A stretch of 64,000 bases of DNA from NCBI RefSeq assembly GCF_027359675.1, contig NZ_CP114786.1, positions 806,001-870,000 of the forward strand. Direction: 5' to 3'. Below are positions 52,789-62,494 of this stretch, one piece after another. The notes beneath the pieces were generated by a model. The model ran no database searches. It was not told the DNA's origin and saw only the letters and a list, made by a program, of their open reading frames with translations. The position numbers and the translations under genes are program-made. Every line of letters begins with the position of its first letter. Position 1 is the first letter of the stretch. This DNA comes from Roseibium sp. Sym1. Its GTDB lineage: Bacteria > Pseudomonadota > Alphaproteobacteria > Rhizobiales > Stappiaceae.

Positions 52789-54687
52789 TCAGCCGAGCGG
52801 CAGTCCGTCGTCCCGCGTGATCGCGATGACCGCGGAGCGCGGGACGCTGTCACCGCCTTCCGGCCAGTGCGAATTGCCGCGTTCGCCCGGATGCTGGATC
52901 CCGACAAACAGCGTCTTGCCGTCGGACGACATGGCCGCGCCCGTCACTTCGCATTCGTTCGGGCCGACCAGAAAGCGCTTGATCTCGCCGGTGGCCGGAT
53001 CACCGACCAGCATCTGGTTGTTGCCCTGGCCGGCAAAGTCCTCCTCGTTGGAGTAGTTGCCGTCGGTCTGGATCCAGAGCAGTCCCTTGGTGTCGAAGAA
53101 AAGCCCGTCGGGCGAATTGAACATGTTGCCGTCATTGATGTTCACCGAGCCGCCATAGGCATCCTCATGAACCGTCGGGTTTCCGGCCAGCGCGAACAGG
53201 TCCCAGGTGAAGCTGTCGCTGGTGTGGTTGCCGCCGGCGGGCCACCAGCGGACGACCTGACCGTAATTGTTCTCCGCGCGCGGGTTCGGCCCCATCGCCG
53301 GAGTGGCATCGCCGCCCGCATTCGGCTTGATCGCGCGGTTCTTGTTGTTGGTCAGGGAGCAGTAAACTTCCGCCTTCTTCGGATTGGCGGCGACCCATTC
53401 CGGCCGGTCCATGGTCGTGGCGCCGACCGCGGACCCCGCCATCCGGGCATGGATCGCCACCTCGGCGGCAGACGCCATGCCGGTGGTCTCCGGCGTCAGG
53501 GCAAGCCATTCACCTGTGCCGTCCGGGTGGAACCTGGCCGCATAGAGCGTTCCGTCGGCGAGAAGGTCCGAATTGTCGGCGCCCTCGGCATAAACACCAT
53601 CGGAAATGAACCGGTACAGGAACTCGCCGCGTTCGTCGTCGCCCATATAGACCACGATATGCCCGTCGCCATTGACCACGACCTCGGCATTTTCATGCTT
53701 GAAGCGCCCGAGCGCCGTTCGCTTCTTCGGGGTGGAGGTTGGATCTGCCGGATCGATTTCGACCACCCAGCCGTTGCGGTTGGCTTCGTTCGGATGCCTG
53801 GCAATGTCGAACCGTTCGTCGATCCTGGCCCAGCCGTAGCCCCAGTCCTCGACATTGATGCCGTAGCGCTTCTGGGCGTCTGTCCGTTCGATGTCCGGAT
53901 CGGACGAGGAATAGTAGCCGTTGAAATTCTCCTCGCAGGCGAGGTAGGTGCCCCAGGGCGTGCGGCCGTTGCCGCAATTGTTCCAGGTGCCCTTGCTCGA
54001 CGTGCCTGAAGGATCTGCCGCGGTTTGCATGAGGGCATGGCCGGCGGCGGGACCGGTGATCTCCATCTCCGTGTCCGGGGTGATCCGGCGATTGTACTTG
54101 CCGTCCTTGACCATCTCCCAACCGTTGTCGCCCCTCGCGATTTCAACGATGGAGACCCCGTGGGCCATCATGCCCTTGAGCACATCGTCATCGGTCTCGG
54201 CCGCGCCGTCGGGCCGGTTGCCCCAGATGATCTTGCGATTGGTGTATTCGTTGTTGTTGACAAGAACGGTCGCGTCGCCCAGTTCGAACAGGGCCATGCC
54301 GTCGATGTTGTCGCCATAGGCACCGGCCTGGCTCTCGCCGGTACCGCGCGTCGCCGGATCGAAGTCGGCCACGCCGGAGAACATCGGATCGCCCCAGCGC
54401 ACCACCACCTGGCTGGAATAGCCTTCCGGCACCGTGATCTCGTCCAGGGTGTTGGCGGCCACCTGCCTGAAGCCCAGGCGCGATCCCTGCGCAGCGGCCT
54501 CATCGGGTGCAAGGACGCCTGTGCCGAGCACGAAGGACCCCGCGCCAAAGGCCATCACCCCGCCCAGGAAGCCACGCCTGGACAAGGCCTCGTCCACCAC
54601 CCTGTCGAATTCCGTCTCGGCGGGCGGCGGGTTGATCTGCTCGTCAAATTCGTCGAACGAGAGTTCCTCGATTTCAAACTTCCTCAC
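52789..54687 (-). CDS. PhoX/DUF839 family Tat-exported phosphatase
   Basis: The 632-aa protein has an N-terminal Tat signal (SRRGFLGGVMAFGAGSFVLG, about residues 37-56) preceded by a long acidic pre-region. A PhoX beta-propeller domain follows, with NNEYTNRKIIWG, GNGRTPWGTYLACEENFNGY, GRFKHENAEVVVNGDGHIVVYMGDDERGEFLYR and SPDGLFFDTKGLLWIQTDG. PhoX enzymes are calcium/iron-dependent phosphatases. I choose the GTG at 54687 because GAGGGAG lies 8 bases before it; an ATG nine codons earlier overlaps that site. It is an isolated leftward gene with no Pho-box recognised. Confidence 0.9.
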   Translation of the reverse strand: MRKFEIEELSFDEFDEQINPPPAETEFDRVVDEALSRRGFLGGVMAFGAGSFVLGTGVLAPDEAAAQGSRLGFRQVAANTLDEITVPEGYSSQVVVRWGDPMFSGVADFDPATRGTGESQAGAYGDNIDGMALFELGDATVLVNNNEYTNRKIIWGNRPDGAAETDDDVLKGMMAHGVSIVEIARGDNGWEMVKDGKYNRRITPDTEMEITGPAAGHALMQTAADPSGTSSKGTWNNCGNGRTPWGTYLACEENFNGYYSSSDPDIERTDAQKRYGINVEDWGYGWARIDERFDIARHPNEANRNGWVVEIDPADPTSTPKKRTALGRFKHENAEVVVNGDGHIVVYMGDDERGEFLYRFISDGVYAEGADNSDLLADGTLYAARFHPDGTGEWLALTPETTGMASAAEVAIHARMAGSAVGATTMDRPEWVAANPKKAEVYCSLTNNKNRAIKPNAGGDATPAMGPNPRAENNYGQVVRWWPAGGNHTSDSFTWDLFALAGNPTVHEDAYGGSVNINDGNMFNSPDGLFFDTKGLLWIQTDGNYSNEEDFAGQGNNQMLVGDPATGEIKRFLVGPNECEVTGAAMSSDGKTLFVGIQHPGERGNSHWPEGGDSVPRSAVIAITRDDGLPLG

Positions 54688-55074
54688 GATAGTATCTCCC
54701 TCAAGTCGCCCCATCCCGGTCTTGCCGACCGCCCCAGACCGGCCTCAACCAGGAATTGCTTCCCCTTTGGACCAAAGCCGATGATGGAAGCTTAGGCAAT
54801 CCTGTTCCGGCCAGCAATCGCCGGGTTTGGAACTGAGCGTGTTCCGTCTTGAGGCGCGGCAGCCTGCCCCCCGCATGCACAGCCAAGCCGGAAGGGATCA
54901 CGGCGTTCGGCAGCCCGGTCTTTCAGGGATCCCCGACGACACTTTTGTGATCCAGACGACAGACACGCTCCCCGTATTTGCCTCAGGGTGCCGGCACCGC
55001 CAATTGCCGACGGCACCGCCGGTACATGCGTCAATCAAGGGGCAGTTACGGGGGCCTTTTGAAGGAGAGTGAAT
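54688..55074. other. Divergent intergenic region
   Basis: About 390 bases between the leftward PhoX gene and the rightward NlpC/P60-like gene. No gene, repeat or recognisable operator is seen. Confidence 0.35.
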
Positions 55075-55908
55075 TTGGCCGAGTCGTTTTTCCTGCCCTA
55101 TGAGTATGTCGACCTGCTCATCAACCCGGGCCTGCCCACCAGTGCCGGGCCGGTCAAGCTGAACCAGTATCTGTGCAAGGACCGCGGCAATGGCGGCAAT
55201 GACAGCGCGCACAGCTTTTTCAAGAACTTCCGCTGGATCAAGGACAAGGACGGCATCACGCTGAACCAGCATGTCGGCGGCCGCGCCATCGACCTGGCGC
55301 TAAAGGGCCAGGGCAACGACAAGACCTTCGTGAAGATCTGGAACTTCATGCTGAAGAACAAGGACCTGCTCGACAAATACAAGGTCGAGGTCTGCGGCCG
55401 CGCCAAGAAGGACGGCTCCAAGGATCTGGAGCAAAAGGGCAAGATCAAGCAGATCTATTTCGACAAGATGTCCGACTGCGCCGCGCTGCAGGCGATGGTC
55501 CAGGACCGTTTTTTCGGCATGGACTGTATCGGCTTCGTCGCCAATTTCCTGATCCACACCGGCGAGTGGGACAAGTATCACGGCGTCGCGCCGAAGAACT
55601 ATCCGAAGCATGTCGCCAAGATCAACATCGACGACATCAAGGAGGTCAGGCCGCTCGACTTCATGGTCTGGAACGGCCATGTGGCGCTGGTCGACTGGGT
55701 CTGGAAGCTGATCGACGACAAGAGTGCCCAGATCGACATGTGCCAGAGTTCCAGCGGCGGCCCGCAATGCAACGAATATGTCACCCTGAAGGAGACCGGC
55801 GGAAAGGGCCTCCACGGCGGCCGCGAATTCACCATCCTCGGCGGCACCCCGAACCCGCCGGTGCGCGGCCATTTCACGATCTGGCGGCGGGAGGGGTTCT
55901 GGTATTGA
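55075..55908 (+). CDS. NlpC/P60-like cysteine peptidase or amidase candidate
   Basis: The 277-aa protein has no signal peptide. The sequence MDCIGFVANFLIHTGEW (C151) followed by RPLDFMVWNGHVALVDWVW (H202) fits the Cys and His elements of the NlpC/P60 fold. The N-terminal 130 residues are lysine-rich and unassigned. The start is probably TTG at 55075, with GGAG 8 bases upstream; GTG at 55069 is too close to that site. It converges on a 407-aa unknown gene with a hairpin between. Lack of an export signal suggests a cytoplasmic enzyme or a substrate of specialised secretion (inference). Confidence 0.7.
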   Translation: MAESFFLPYEYVDLLINPGLPTSAGPVKLNQYLCKDRGNGGNDSAHSFFKNFRWIKDKDGITLNQHVGGRAIDLALKGQGNDKTFVKIWNFMLKNKDLLDKYKVEVCGRAKKDGSKDLEQKGKIKQIYFDKMSDCAALQAMVQDRFFGMDCIGFVANFLIHTGEWDKYHGVAPKNYPKHVAKINIDDIKEVRPLDFMVWNGHVALVDWVWKLIDDKSAQIDMCQSSSGGPQCNEYVTLKETGGKGLHGGREFTILGGTPNPPVRGHFTIWRREGFWY

Positions 55909-55921
55909 GGGCCCAAGCCGG

Positions 55922-55957
55922 TGGCCGAACACGAGTGTCCAGACACCTGTTCGGCCA
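55922..55957. terminator. Hairpin between convergent genes
   Basis: TGGCCGAAC (55922-55930) and GTTCGGCCA (55949-55957) form a perfect 9-bp stem with an 18-base loop, next to the stop of the 407-aa gene. No T-run is evident. Confidence 0.4.
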
Positions 55958-57181
55958 TCACGGCCACCTGTGGGACCCGGTGCCGTGGCCGGCGCTGTGG
56001 CCGCCGCGGACATTGCCGAGCACGGTTCCCCTCGGTTGCGGGACATAGCGGACCATCTTCAGCTCGGCCTCGGAAATGCCTTCCTTCCGGGCATATCTGA
56101 GGGCCAGCTGTTCGGCGGCTTCATAGCGGACTTCCTGGCTGATCGCCCTGCTGCCGGCAACGCGCAGAGCCTTGATGCCGGCGCCGACACCGACGACCAG
56201 TAGCACCGCCTCCGCCACCTGGCCGGTGGTCTTGGCAACCTTCAGAATCTTGACCGCGGATTCGGCGCCATCGATGGTGGCGCTGAGGTAATCCGCCAGC
56301 AGTTGCGCGTTGTATTCAACCGCGTGCGCGGCGGCCAGCAGGTAGATCTGCGCCTTGACCACATCCCCACCGGCATTTGCCTCCCAGGCCTTCATCCGCA
56401 GCTTGTGCGGACGGTTCCAGATCGACGTGCCGGGAAAATCGGCTCCGCCCAGCCAGTCCGAGATTTTCGCAATCCCGGGCGCCGCGCTGTGACGGTCCCT
56501 CATCAACTGCGTGTGCAGGGACCAGCCGTTGTCATACTGGGTGTCGAACCTTTCGAAGGCGCGCTTGAGCTTGGTCTGGACATGGCCCGTCAACACGGAC
56601 CTGTAATAGCCGGCGCCCAGCATCGTCGTGTCAAGCAGCTCCTCCCGGTCGATGGTCGCATCATCGGTCGCGATGGTGTCGCCGTTGTAACCGAGCGAGA
56701 ACCAGAATTCCCATTTGGTCGGGTCGCGCCCCTGCGCCTCCCAGGGCTGGCCGAGCCGCAGCCAGATCCCCTGTGAATCGAGGGTCCGGCGCACGCGCAC
56801 GAGATAGTCGGCCTCATCCGGATTGTTGGTGCGCGGCACGAGCGCGTCCGCCGTCAGCATCTTGTTGTGATCGACCCTGATGTAACCGTCGCTCTTCGAC
56901 ACGCGCACCCGCTTGTCGAGTATCCGGCGGGCCTTCCGTTCCTTCGCCCGGTCGCGCAGCACGAGATTGCCCGCGCGCGAGATCACCGCGGCCTTCATGG
57001 CCTTCTTGTAGGCGTCTTCGTAGACGGGATTGAGAACCGCCGCATCGAGTACCCGTTGCACCTGCGCGACCTGATCCCCGGACAGCAGGCGCGCCAGTTT
57101 GGGAACCGTGGCAATGAGCGTTTCCGCTTCCGGCGCACCGAGTTCCCTTGCCTTCCGGCGGTTCCTGGAATTCTGTCCCAC
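55958..57181 (-). CDS. Unknown 407-residue protein with Gly/His-rich C-terminus
   Basis: The protein starts MGQNSRNRRKARELGAPEAE and is hydrophilic and basic in its first 110 residues. A middle region is rich in Trp, Tyr and Asp (WEFWFSLGYNGDTIATDD, near residue 160). A helical part follows with one hydrophobic stretch AEAVLLVVGVGAGIKALRVAG (near 335), and the tail is GGHSAGHGTGSHRWP. No signal peptide. I recognise no family. The hydrophobic hairpin-like stretch late in the chain could be a membrane or pore segment. It faces the NlpC/P60-like gene. Confidence 0.7.
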   Translation of the reverse strand: MGQNSRNRRKARELGAPEAETLIATVPKLARLLSGDQVAQVQRVLDAAVLNPVYEDAYKKAMKAAVISRAGNLVLRDRAKERKARRILDKRVRVSKSDGYIRVDHNKMLTADALVPRTNNPDEADYLVRVRRTLDSQGIWLRLGQPWEAQGRDPTKWEFWFSLGYNGDTIATDDATIDREELLDTTMLGAGYYRSVLTGHVQTKLKRAFERFDTQYDNGWSLHTQLMRDRHSAAPGIAKISDWLGGADFPGTSIWNRPHKLRMKAWEANAGGDVVKAQIYLLAAAHAVEYNAQLLADYLSATIDGAESAVKILKVAKTTGQVAEAVLLVVGVGAGIKALRVAGSRAISQEVRYEAAEQLALRYARKEGISEAELKMVRYVPQPRGTVLGNVRGGHSAGHGTGSHRWP

Positions 57182-57492
57182 TTCGCTTGCCTTTCAATAA
57201 CTTTTCCGGTCCGCGACGCTGTCCCCCAGAAAGCGGCGGCTCTGGATGTGATGTACCGGTGCAGTATGCCCGCCCCGATCCGCCCGCACCTGTGCCGGCC
57301 GTCACAGCGCGCGACACGGATCCGGGCGGACCCTGCCCCCTGTCGCCCTGCCAATGGGCGCAGTGTGTCCAGGCTTGTGCGGGGCCAGTCCTTGCTGGTC
57401 GGACAGAACGCCTCAAAGGTCGCTGCCGTCTTTCACCGGACTGTTCCGCTGAACAGAGTGTTCAGCGAGACACCGGATGAAGAACTGATGAC
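57182..57492. other. Divergent intergenic region
   Basis: About 310 bases before the leftward 407-aa gene and the rightward Cys-rich gene. No supported gene or site is seen. Confidence 0.35.
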
Positions 57493-57837
57493 ATGAAGAC
57501 TTGCCTTTGGGCGTTCACACTCCTGACTTTGGCCCTCGCCACCGCAAACGCCGACACCACATGCTTTTGCCTGGACTCGAAAAGGGGCCCTGAGGCGCAG
57601 TGCACTCGTGAGAGCACGGCGCTGTTCGAACAGATCGACGCAGAGGAGTTCACTCCTTACGAATGTGTCGGCGATCTTTCCCTCGCCAACAAGGCGTCGA
57701 GCCAGGCTATGGCAGATACCCGGAATGCTGCCATTGCCTCGACCGTAGGGAAGGCCGGTGTGAGACTCACAGCGCTCTTGACCTGCATGAATGTCGCCGG
57801 CAGTGCACATCGCGGTGTGATCCAAGGTTGCAAATAG
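57493..57837 (+). CDS. Small exported cysteine-containing protein, unknown function
   Basis: The 114-aa protein has a signal peptide (MKTCLWAFTLLTLALATANA, about residues 1-20), then TTCFCLDSKRGPEAQC and cysteines at YECVG, LTCMN and QGCK, giving six in the mature chain. A disulfide-stabilised secreted or periplasmic protein is likely. The Shine-Dalgarno is weak. It stands alone; no family is recognised. Confidence 0.62.
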   Translation: MKTCLWAFTLLTLALATANADTTCFCLDSKRGPEAQCTRESTALFEQIDAEEFTPYECVGDLSLANKASSQAMADTRNAAIASTVGKAGVRLTALLTCMNVAGSAHRGVIQGCK

Positions 57838-58226
57838 GCTCGGACCTGGCTTGAACCGACCCTTGACCGCATGCGTGGCGTGGCCATGTCCGCGTTCCGT
57901 CCGCACGGGATCCGTGTCTGCAGAGAACTGACACCAGGGGCCGAGCAAAGCCCTCCCAGCTTGGTCCGCTCTCCCGCCAGAGGTTCCGGAACACAGCGGG
58001 GATCGGAGCCCTCTTGAACCGGCCGGGGAATGTGCTGCCGGACAACCGGCATTGAATGACAGAAGTGCTGTCCGACCGATCCGGGAGGATTGATAGACCG
58101 GCGTTTACCTCGTCTATCGAATCTGTCGCACTTGAGTGCTTGCGCACCGTCTTGTCACGCCTTGTGTCATATAAATTTCCCTATTCGCCCTGACTGTTTT
58201 CCAGGAACCTTGAGGAGGAGTAACCA
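57838..58226. other. Intergenic region upstream of the Cache sensor
   Basis: About 390 bases without a supported gene. A good ribosome site (TTGAGGAGGAGTAACC) sits at the right end for the gene at 58227. No operator was recognised. Confidence 0.4.
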
Positions 58227-59315
58227 ATGGCAGGAATGCATGCAGGTCGCGGTTCCCTACCCTTGGTTCTGGCTGTTTGCGGATTTGTTGCAATCGGCGC
58301 CATCATTGCGGCGGCGAGTGCCTGGACCTTTGTCGGCCAGAGGCTTGGTGAGTACCGCGATGCCGCGCTCATGGAAGCCGTCGCGGTGCGCGCCAAGGGC
58401 ATCGAACAGAACTTTTCCCGGGAACTCCAGCAGAAATGGCGCACACTGAAACTCATCGCGGAAGAGATGACGGGCCGTGACGACCCTTCGATCAGAGCAT
58501 CTCTCGACCTGGTTGTCGGTGATACGGAGAAAGTTTCCTGGGCGGGTATTGCTTCGGTTGACGCGACAGTTTCCAATGCCTCCGCCGGCATGCTGGAAGG
58601 AACAGATGTGTCTTCCCGTCCATGGTTCAGGAACGGTCTTCATGGCGACTTCGCAGGCGAAGTCCACCCGGCTGTCCTCCTGGCGGATTTGCTCCCCCCG
58701 ATAAACAACGAACCAAGACGCTTTCTTGATATGGCAACACCTGTCCTTGACGAGACCGGGGCGGTCCAGGGCGTTCTCGGCTTCCATATCAACCACCATT
58801 GGGTTGAGCAGTATCTGCGGGAAACGGCACATGTGGTGGGTCTGGACGTCTATATCATCGACCGGACCGGACATGTTGTCGTCAGGACCGACGGACTGGA
58901 GAGCCCGATCGAAAACCTGCAGAGTTTTCGCTCCGCCATGACAGGAGCCCCGCAGACTGGCACCGAAAGGTGGCCCGACGGCAGGACCTATTTCTCGACC
59001 GTCATTCCGGCACTCGGATATCAGGATCTTCCTTCATTCGGCTGGAGTTTGATCGCGCGCATCAACAACGAGGCACACCCGCTTACAGACTTTTCCGGCC
59101 TGTTTGTCACCTATTTCTCGGTACTCGGAATTGTCCTGGCCGCGCTTACCGGACTGTTCATCGTGATCTTCATTCAGCCGTTCCGCAAACTGGCGGATTG
59201 CGCCAAGGCGGTGATGCGCGGCGAAGAGATCTATCCCTACGAATCGCGCACAACATCCGAAGCACGTATTCTGAGTGCGGCGATAGCGCGGCTGCAGAAC
59301 AAGATACAGCCATGA
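58227..59315 (+). CDS. Membrane Cache-HAMP sensor without output domain
   Basis: The 362-aa protein has a membrane helix at residues 12-35, a periplasmic Cache domain (about 40-285; WAGIASVDATVSNASAGMLEG, then SRPWFRNGLHG, FLDMATPVLDETGAVQGVLGF and LDVYIIDRTGHVVVRTDG), a second helix (about 290-315) and a HAMP segment (315-362) that ends the protein. There is no kinase, GGDEF, EAL or methyl-accepting domain. The ribosome site is excellent (GAGGAGGAG). Its stop lies 4 bases from that of the convergent glucan synthase gene, so regulation of that enzyme is possible but unproven. Confidence 0.85.
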   Translation: MAGMHAGRGSLPLVLAVCGFVAIGAIIAAASAWTFVGQRLGEYRDAALMEAVAVRAKGIEQNFSRELQQKWRTLKLIAEEMTGRDDPSIRASLDLVVGDTEKVSWAGIASVDATVSNASAGMLEGTDVSSRPWFRNGLHGDFAGEVHPAVLLADLLPPINNEPRRFLDMATPVLDETGAVQGVLGFHINHHWVEQYLRETAHVVGLDVYIIDRTGHVVVRTDGLESPIENLQSFRSAMTGAPQTGTERWPDGRTYFSTVIPALGYQDLPSFGWSLIARINNEAHPLTDFSGLFVTYFSVLGIVLAALTGLFIVIFIQPFRKLADCAKAVMRGEEIYPYESRTTSEARILSAAIARLQNKIQP

Positions 59316-59319
59316 GGTG

Positions 59320-61299
59320 TCAGGTCTCCGGGACCGAAAGCCGCCGGACCAGGTCGCGAACCAGAGCTCGGTATCGGGTCTTTGTCACACCCGGTGCATC
59401 GCCGGTCGTATAGAAGCGGCGCAACAGCGCCTCATGTTGCTCGGGAGCCGGTTCCAGCAACAAACGGGCTCCGTCGTCGGTGGGCATTGTCACGACGGCC
59501 GGTATGCGTCCGATCGTTTCGATCTCGATGCTGACCGGCATGTCGTCAGGTATCGCCGCCCCCCTGATACGCACCGAATTCTGGGTCAGCCCGACAATCC
59601 AGACACGGACCTTGCCGTTCTGCAGATGCAGCACGGCACGTTCGGGCTTGTCTCCGAGATGGATCTCCCGCCTCGGCAGTTCGATACAGACGATCATGGT
59701 CACACCGAGAACGAGGAGATTGTAGAAGGTCCAGAAAATGATCACGATTTTGCCGTCGCCCGAGTCGTTATAGGCAAAACTGTCCATCACAATCCCGAGC
59801 AGCATTCCGAGCAGGGTCAGAACAAAAAGCGTGCCGAACAAGGCGATCAGGCCCCATTGAACAACGACCCGGCTGCGGTCTCCACCTTTTGCGGTGACCG
59901 AAAACGGATGGCCCTTGGGAAAAAAGAGTCCGGTCCAGGCCGCGCGGGATATCGGAACGGCCCCAAGCAACTGGCTGATGTCGTTCACGATGGGCACGAC
60001 CAGACCGCCGGAAACAAAGTTCAGGGTAATCAGGATCCAGAGGTAATAGGTCCCGAAATAGCGGAGCACATCCTGCAGCCTCGCGTCGACAACCAGAATG
60101 TTGAAGTACCAGTAAAGCAACGGGTAGAGGAGGATGGCGATCCGGAAGGGAAAATTTGTTGTCCAGTAGAGGACGCTGTCCACGACACTCCAGCGATCCG
60201 CGAGGCCAAGCCGGTTACGCGCGAAGGGCCCGAGGCTGCTGCGAGCGATCTGCATCATGCCCAGGCACCACCTGGCCCGTTGGCTGATATATTCCTTGAG
60301 CCCTTCAGGCGCGAGGCCTTCCGTGAGCGCTTCGCTCAGATAAACTGTCCGGTAACCGACATTTTTCAGGCTGAGCGTCAGCAAAAAATCCTCGGTGACA
60401 CTTTCTGTCGGGAACCAGCCGATTTCCCTGATCGCACTCCAACGGATGACGGAAGACGTACCGCAACAAAACGCGATGCCCCAAGCGTCGCGTGAAGGCT
60501 GCATGTAATCGAAGAAGAAGCGTTGTTCATCCGGATAAGACCGGCTCAGGCCGAGATTGTGCTGGATCGGATCCGAATTGAAAAAATGCTGCGGCGTCTG
60601 GACCAGACCGATGGTGTCGTCTTTCAACAGCGCCATCGTGCGCTTGAGGAAATTGCCGTGAGGAACAAAGTCTGCGTCGAGGACCGCGACGAAATCGGGC
60701 GTTTCCTGTTCTGCCGCCATGCGTCGCAAGGCATGGTTCATGTTGCCCGCCTTGGCTCCGGCATTGTCGGAGCGACAGATGTAGGTCACGTTCAGGGCGC
60801 GGCAGTAATCCTTCAGCCAGTCCCGCCGGTTGTCATCCAGCACGTGCACGCTGAAATTCGGATAATCAAGCGCAAGTGCGCCGACGATCGTTCTTTCGAG
60901 CACCTGCCTTTCCTCATTGTAGGTCGGAATGAGAACGGCAACCCAAGGGGCAGTCTGCGGCAGCCACCAGTCCGTCTGCCGGTCGGCCTGCTCCTTTCGG
61001 TCCTTGACCCGCGACAGGATCAGAAACGCGCTGAGCGAAGACAGGCATGCAGCGCACTCGATTGCGAAGAACGACCAGCTTGCAAAACAGTCCCAGGTCA
61101 GACCCGCGGGGGCCAGTGTAAATGCAGAACGCCAGTGGAGATACCTGATCGTCAGGACACCGCAAATGCCGAACAGCAGCATCCGGTGCCAGTTCTTCTC
61201 GCGCGAAAACAGGAGCGGCACCAGGACACCGACGGCAAGCACCAAGTTGATTTGCACGATGCTGGAAACGGTATCGCTGAGATAAACAAAAGGGAACAT
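59320..61299 (-). CDS. Processive family-2 glucan synthase, BgsA-like
   Basis: The 659-aa membrane enzyme has the D,D,D,QxxRW set of processive beta-glycan synthases: DD155-156 in LDDNRRDW, DAD208-210, TED302-304 and QRARW 340-344, with membrane helices before residue 100 and after 370. The C-terminal 100 residues (RREIHLGDKPERAVLHL, GLTQNSVRIRGAA) look like a degenerate PilZ-type region. With a membrane-fusion gene directly upstream (stop 1 base before this ATG), the arrangement matches bgsB-bgsA of Sinorhizobium meliloti, which make c-di-GMP-controlled mixed-linkage beta-glucan. It could instead be a cellulose-like synthase. Confidence 0.85.
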   Translation of the reverse strand: MFPFVYLSDTVSSIVQINLVLAVGVLVPLLFSREKNWHRMLLFGICGVLTIRYLHWRSAFTLAPAGLTWDCFASWSFFAIECAACLSSLSAFLILSRVKDRKEQADRQTDWWLPQTAPWVAVLIPTYNEERQVLERTIVGALALDYPNFSVHVLDDNRRDWLKDYCRALNVTYICRSDNAGAKAGNMNHALRRMAAEQETPDFVAVLDADFVPHGNFLKRTMALLKDDTIGLVQTPQHFFNSDPIQHNLGLSRSYPDEQRFFFDYMQPSRDAWGIAFCCGTSSVIRWSAIREIGWFPTESVTEDFLLTLSLKNVGYRTVYLSEALTEGLAPEGLKEYISQRARWCLGMMQIARSSLGPFARNRLGLADRWSVVDSVLYWTTNFPFRIAILLYPLLYWYFNILVVDARLQDVLRYFGTYYLWILITLNFVSGGLVVPIVNDISQLLGAVPISRAAWTGLFFPKGHPFSVTAKGGDRSRVVVQWGLIALFGTLFVLTLLGMLLGIVMDSFAYNDSGDGKIVIIFWTFYNLLVLGVTMIVCIELPRREIHLGDKPERAVLHLQNGKVRVWIVGLTQNSVRIRGAAIPDDMPVSIEIETIGRIPAVVTMPTDDGARLLLEPAPEQHEALLRRFYTTGDAPGVTKTRYRALVRDLVRRLSVPET

Positions 61300-61300
61300 C

Positions 61301-62494
61301 TCATAGCCACAGGTTGCGCAAGAAGTCGAGCGGCCGCGCTTCGAAGAACACGCGCCCGGTCCGGCCGATCGCACAAGACAGTGCAGGGTCGTCGCGAAGG
61401 GCAGGAACAACAAGGGTCACATCGAAGCGCTGCAGGTGCCGTTCGCTGGGAGCGACGGCAAGATAGCGATAAATCGTTTCGGCTCCGGATCCGGCGAGTC
61501 GCGTTATTGTGCCGTCAAACGTCCGGTCCCCTGAATTCACGCGAAACTTGGCAAGATCGCCGATTTTCAGGCGATTGTAGACCGATTCCGCGACACTGAG
61601 CGTCACGATTGCCGAGTTGCAATTGACGAGTCGCATCAGGGGTTCTCCCCGCACAACGGTTTCACCGTCAGCGGTGAGCACGTCCCAAACCGACCCGTCG
61701 ACATTCGAGAGCAATACCGAAGAGGCCAGCCTGTTCACACGCACGCGTTCGATGTTGATGCGACTGTCCAGCGCAGCTGCCTTCGCCTTTTCGGCCTCCA
61801 GCAATGCCCTGTATTCGGACAGTTCCAGCTGCAGCTCCGAAATTCTCTGTTCGGAATAGGGCGCATCATTGTAACCGTCTCCGAGAAAGGTTCCGTTCTG
61901 GGCGGCCTGCAGCTCGATCCCGATGACAGCCGCGCGTTGACGTGCATTCTCCAGTTCCTGTTCCGCAACCCGCTGTGCTGCGCGGATACGCTCGAAAGAG
62001 GCAGACGCCTCCAGTCCACGGTCCGTCAGTTGCTTGGACCGTTTGAATGCAGCGCGTGCCTCGTCACCCCTGGCTTCGGCAGCACCGATTTCCGATTTCA
62101 GGGCTCGAAGTTCAGCCTCAAGCTGGCGAACACGCTGCTTCTGATACCGCTGCGACCTGGCCTTCAAGTCCGCAACAGAGCTATCCAATGCGGCAACAAC
62201 ATCGGTCAGGCGAACGATTTCCGCCGACACGGTCGCCTTTTCGCGAAACATGTCATTGAGGTGGATATTGTCCACCAATGGATCATCGATCGACCCGAGC
62301 CGCTCGCCCTTGTCGACAGCAGACCCCAACAGCCTGTGCGGCAGTGACAGCAGGCCCGCAGTCGGTGCACGTACCGTGGTCAGGCGCGCATTGATGACGG
62401 CATCCGCGCTCGTCCCCGACAATTGTTCGCCTGCTATGACAAAAACCGCGGCTGCGATGACCAAACCTGCAAGCAACAATCTCAGGATCCGCAT
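61301..62494 (-). CDS. Membrane-fusion (HlyD-type) protein, BgsB-like
   Basis: The 397-aa protein has one N-terminal membrane helix (LLLAGLVIAAAVFVIAG, about residues 6-22), a lipoyl-like half (VRAPTAGLLSL), a long coiled coil (about 75-245) and a return half (SNVDGSVWDVLTADGETVVRGEPLMRLV) with a beta-barrel. It probably helps export or extension of the glucan through the periplasm. It is translationally adjacent to the BgsA-like gene and upstream of it, as in bgsBA operons. It differs from drug-pump adaptors by lacking a nearby pump. Confidence 0.83.
   Translation of the reverse strand: MRILRLLLAGLVIAAAVFVIAGEQLSGTSADAVINARLTTVRAPTAGLLSLPHRLLGSAVDKGERLGSIDDPLVDNIHLNDMFREKATVSAEIVRLTDVVAALDSSVADLKARSQRYQKQRVRQLEAELRALKSEIGAAEARGDEARAAFKRSKQLTDRGLEASASFERIRAAQRVAEQELENARQRAAVIGIELQAAQNGTFLGDGYNDAPYSEQRISELQLELSEYRALLEAEKAKAAALDSRINIERVRVNRLASSVLLSNVDGSVWDVLTADGETVVRGEPLMRLVNCNSAIVTLSVAESVYNRLKIGDLAKFRVNSGDRTFDGTITRLAGSGAETIYRYLAVAPSERHLQRFDVTLVVPALRDDPALSCAIGRTGRVFFEARPLDFLRNLWL

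Noticed and set aside
58257..58874. Minus-strand frame opposite the Cache sensor
   Set aside because: It is antisense to a gene with clear Cache/HAMP features and an excellent ribosome site.
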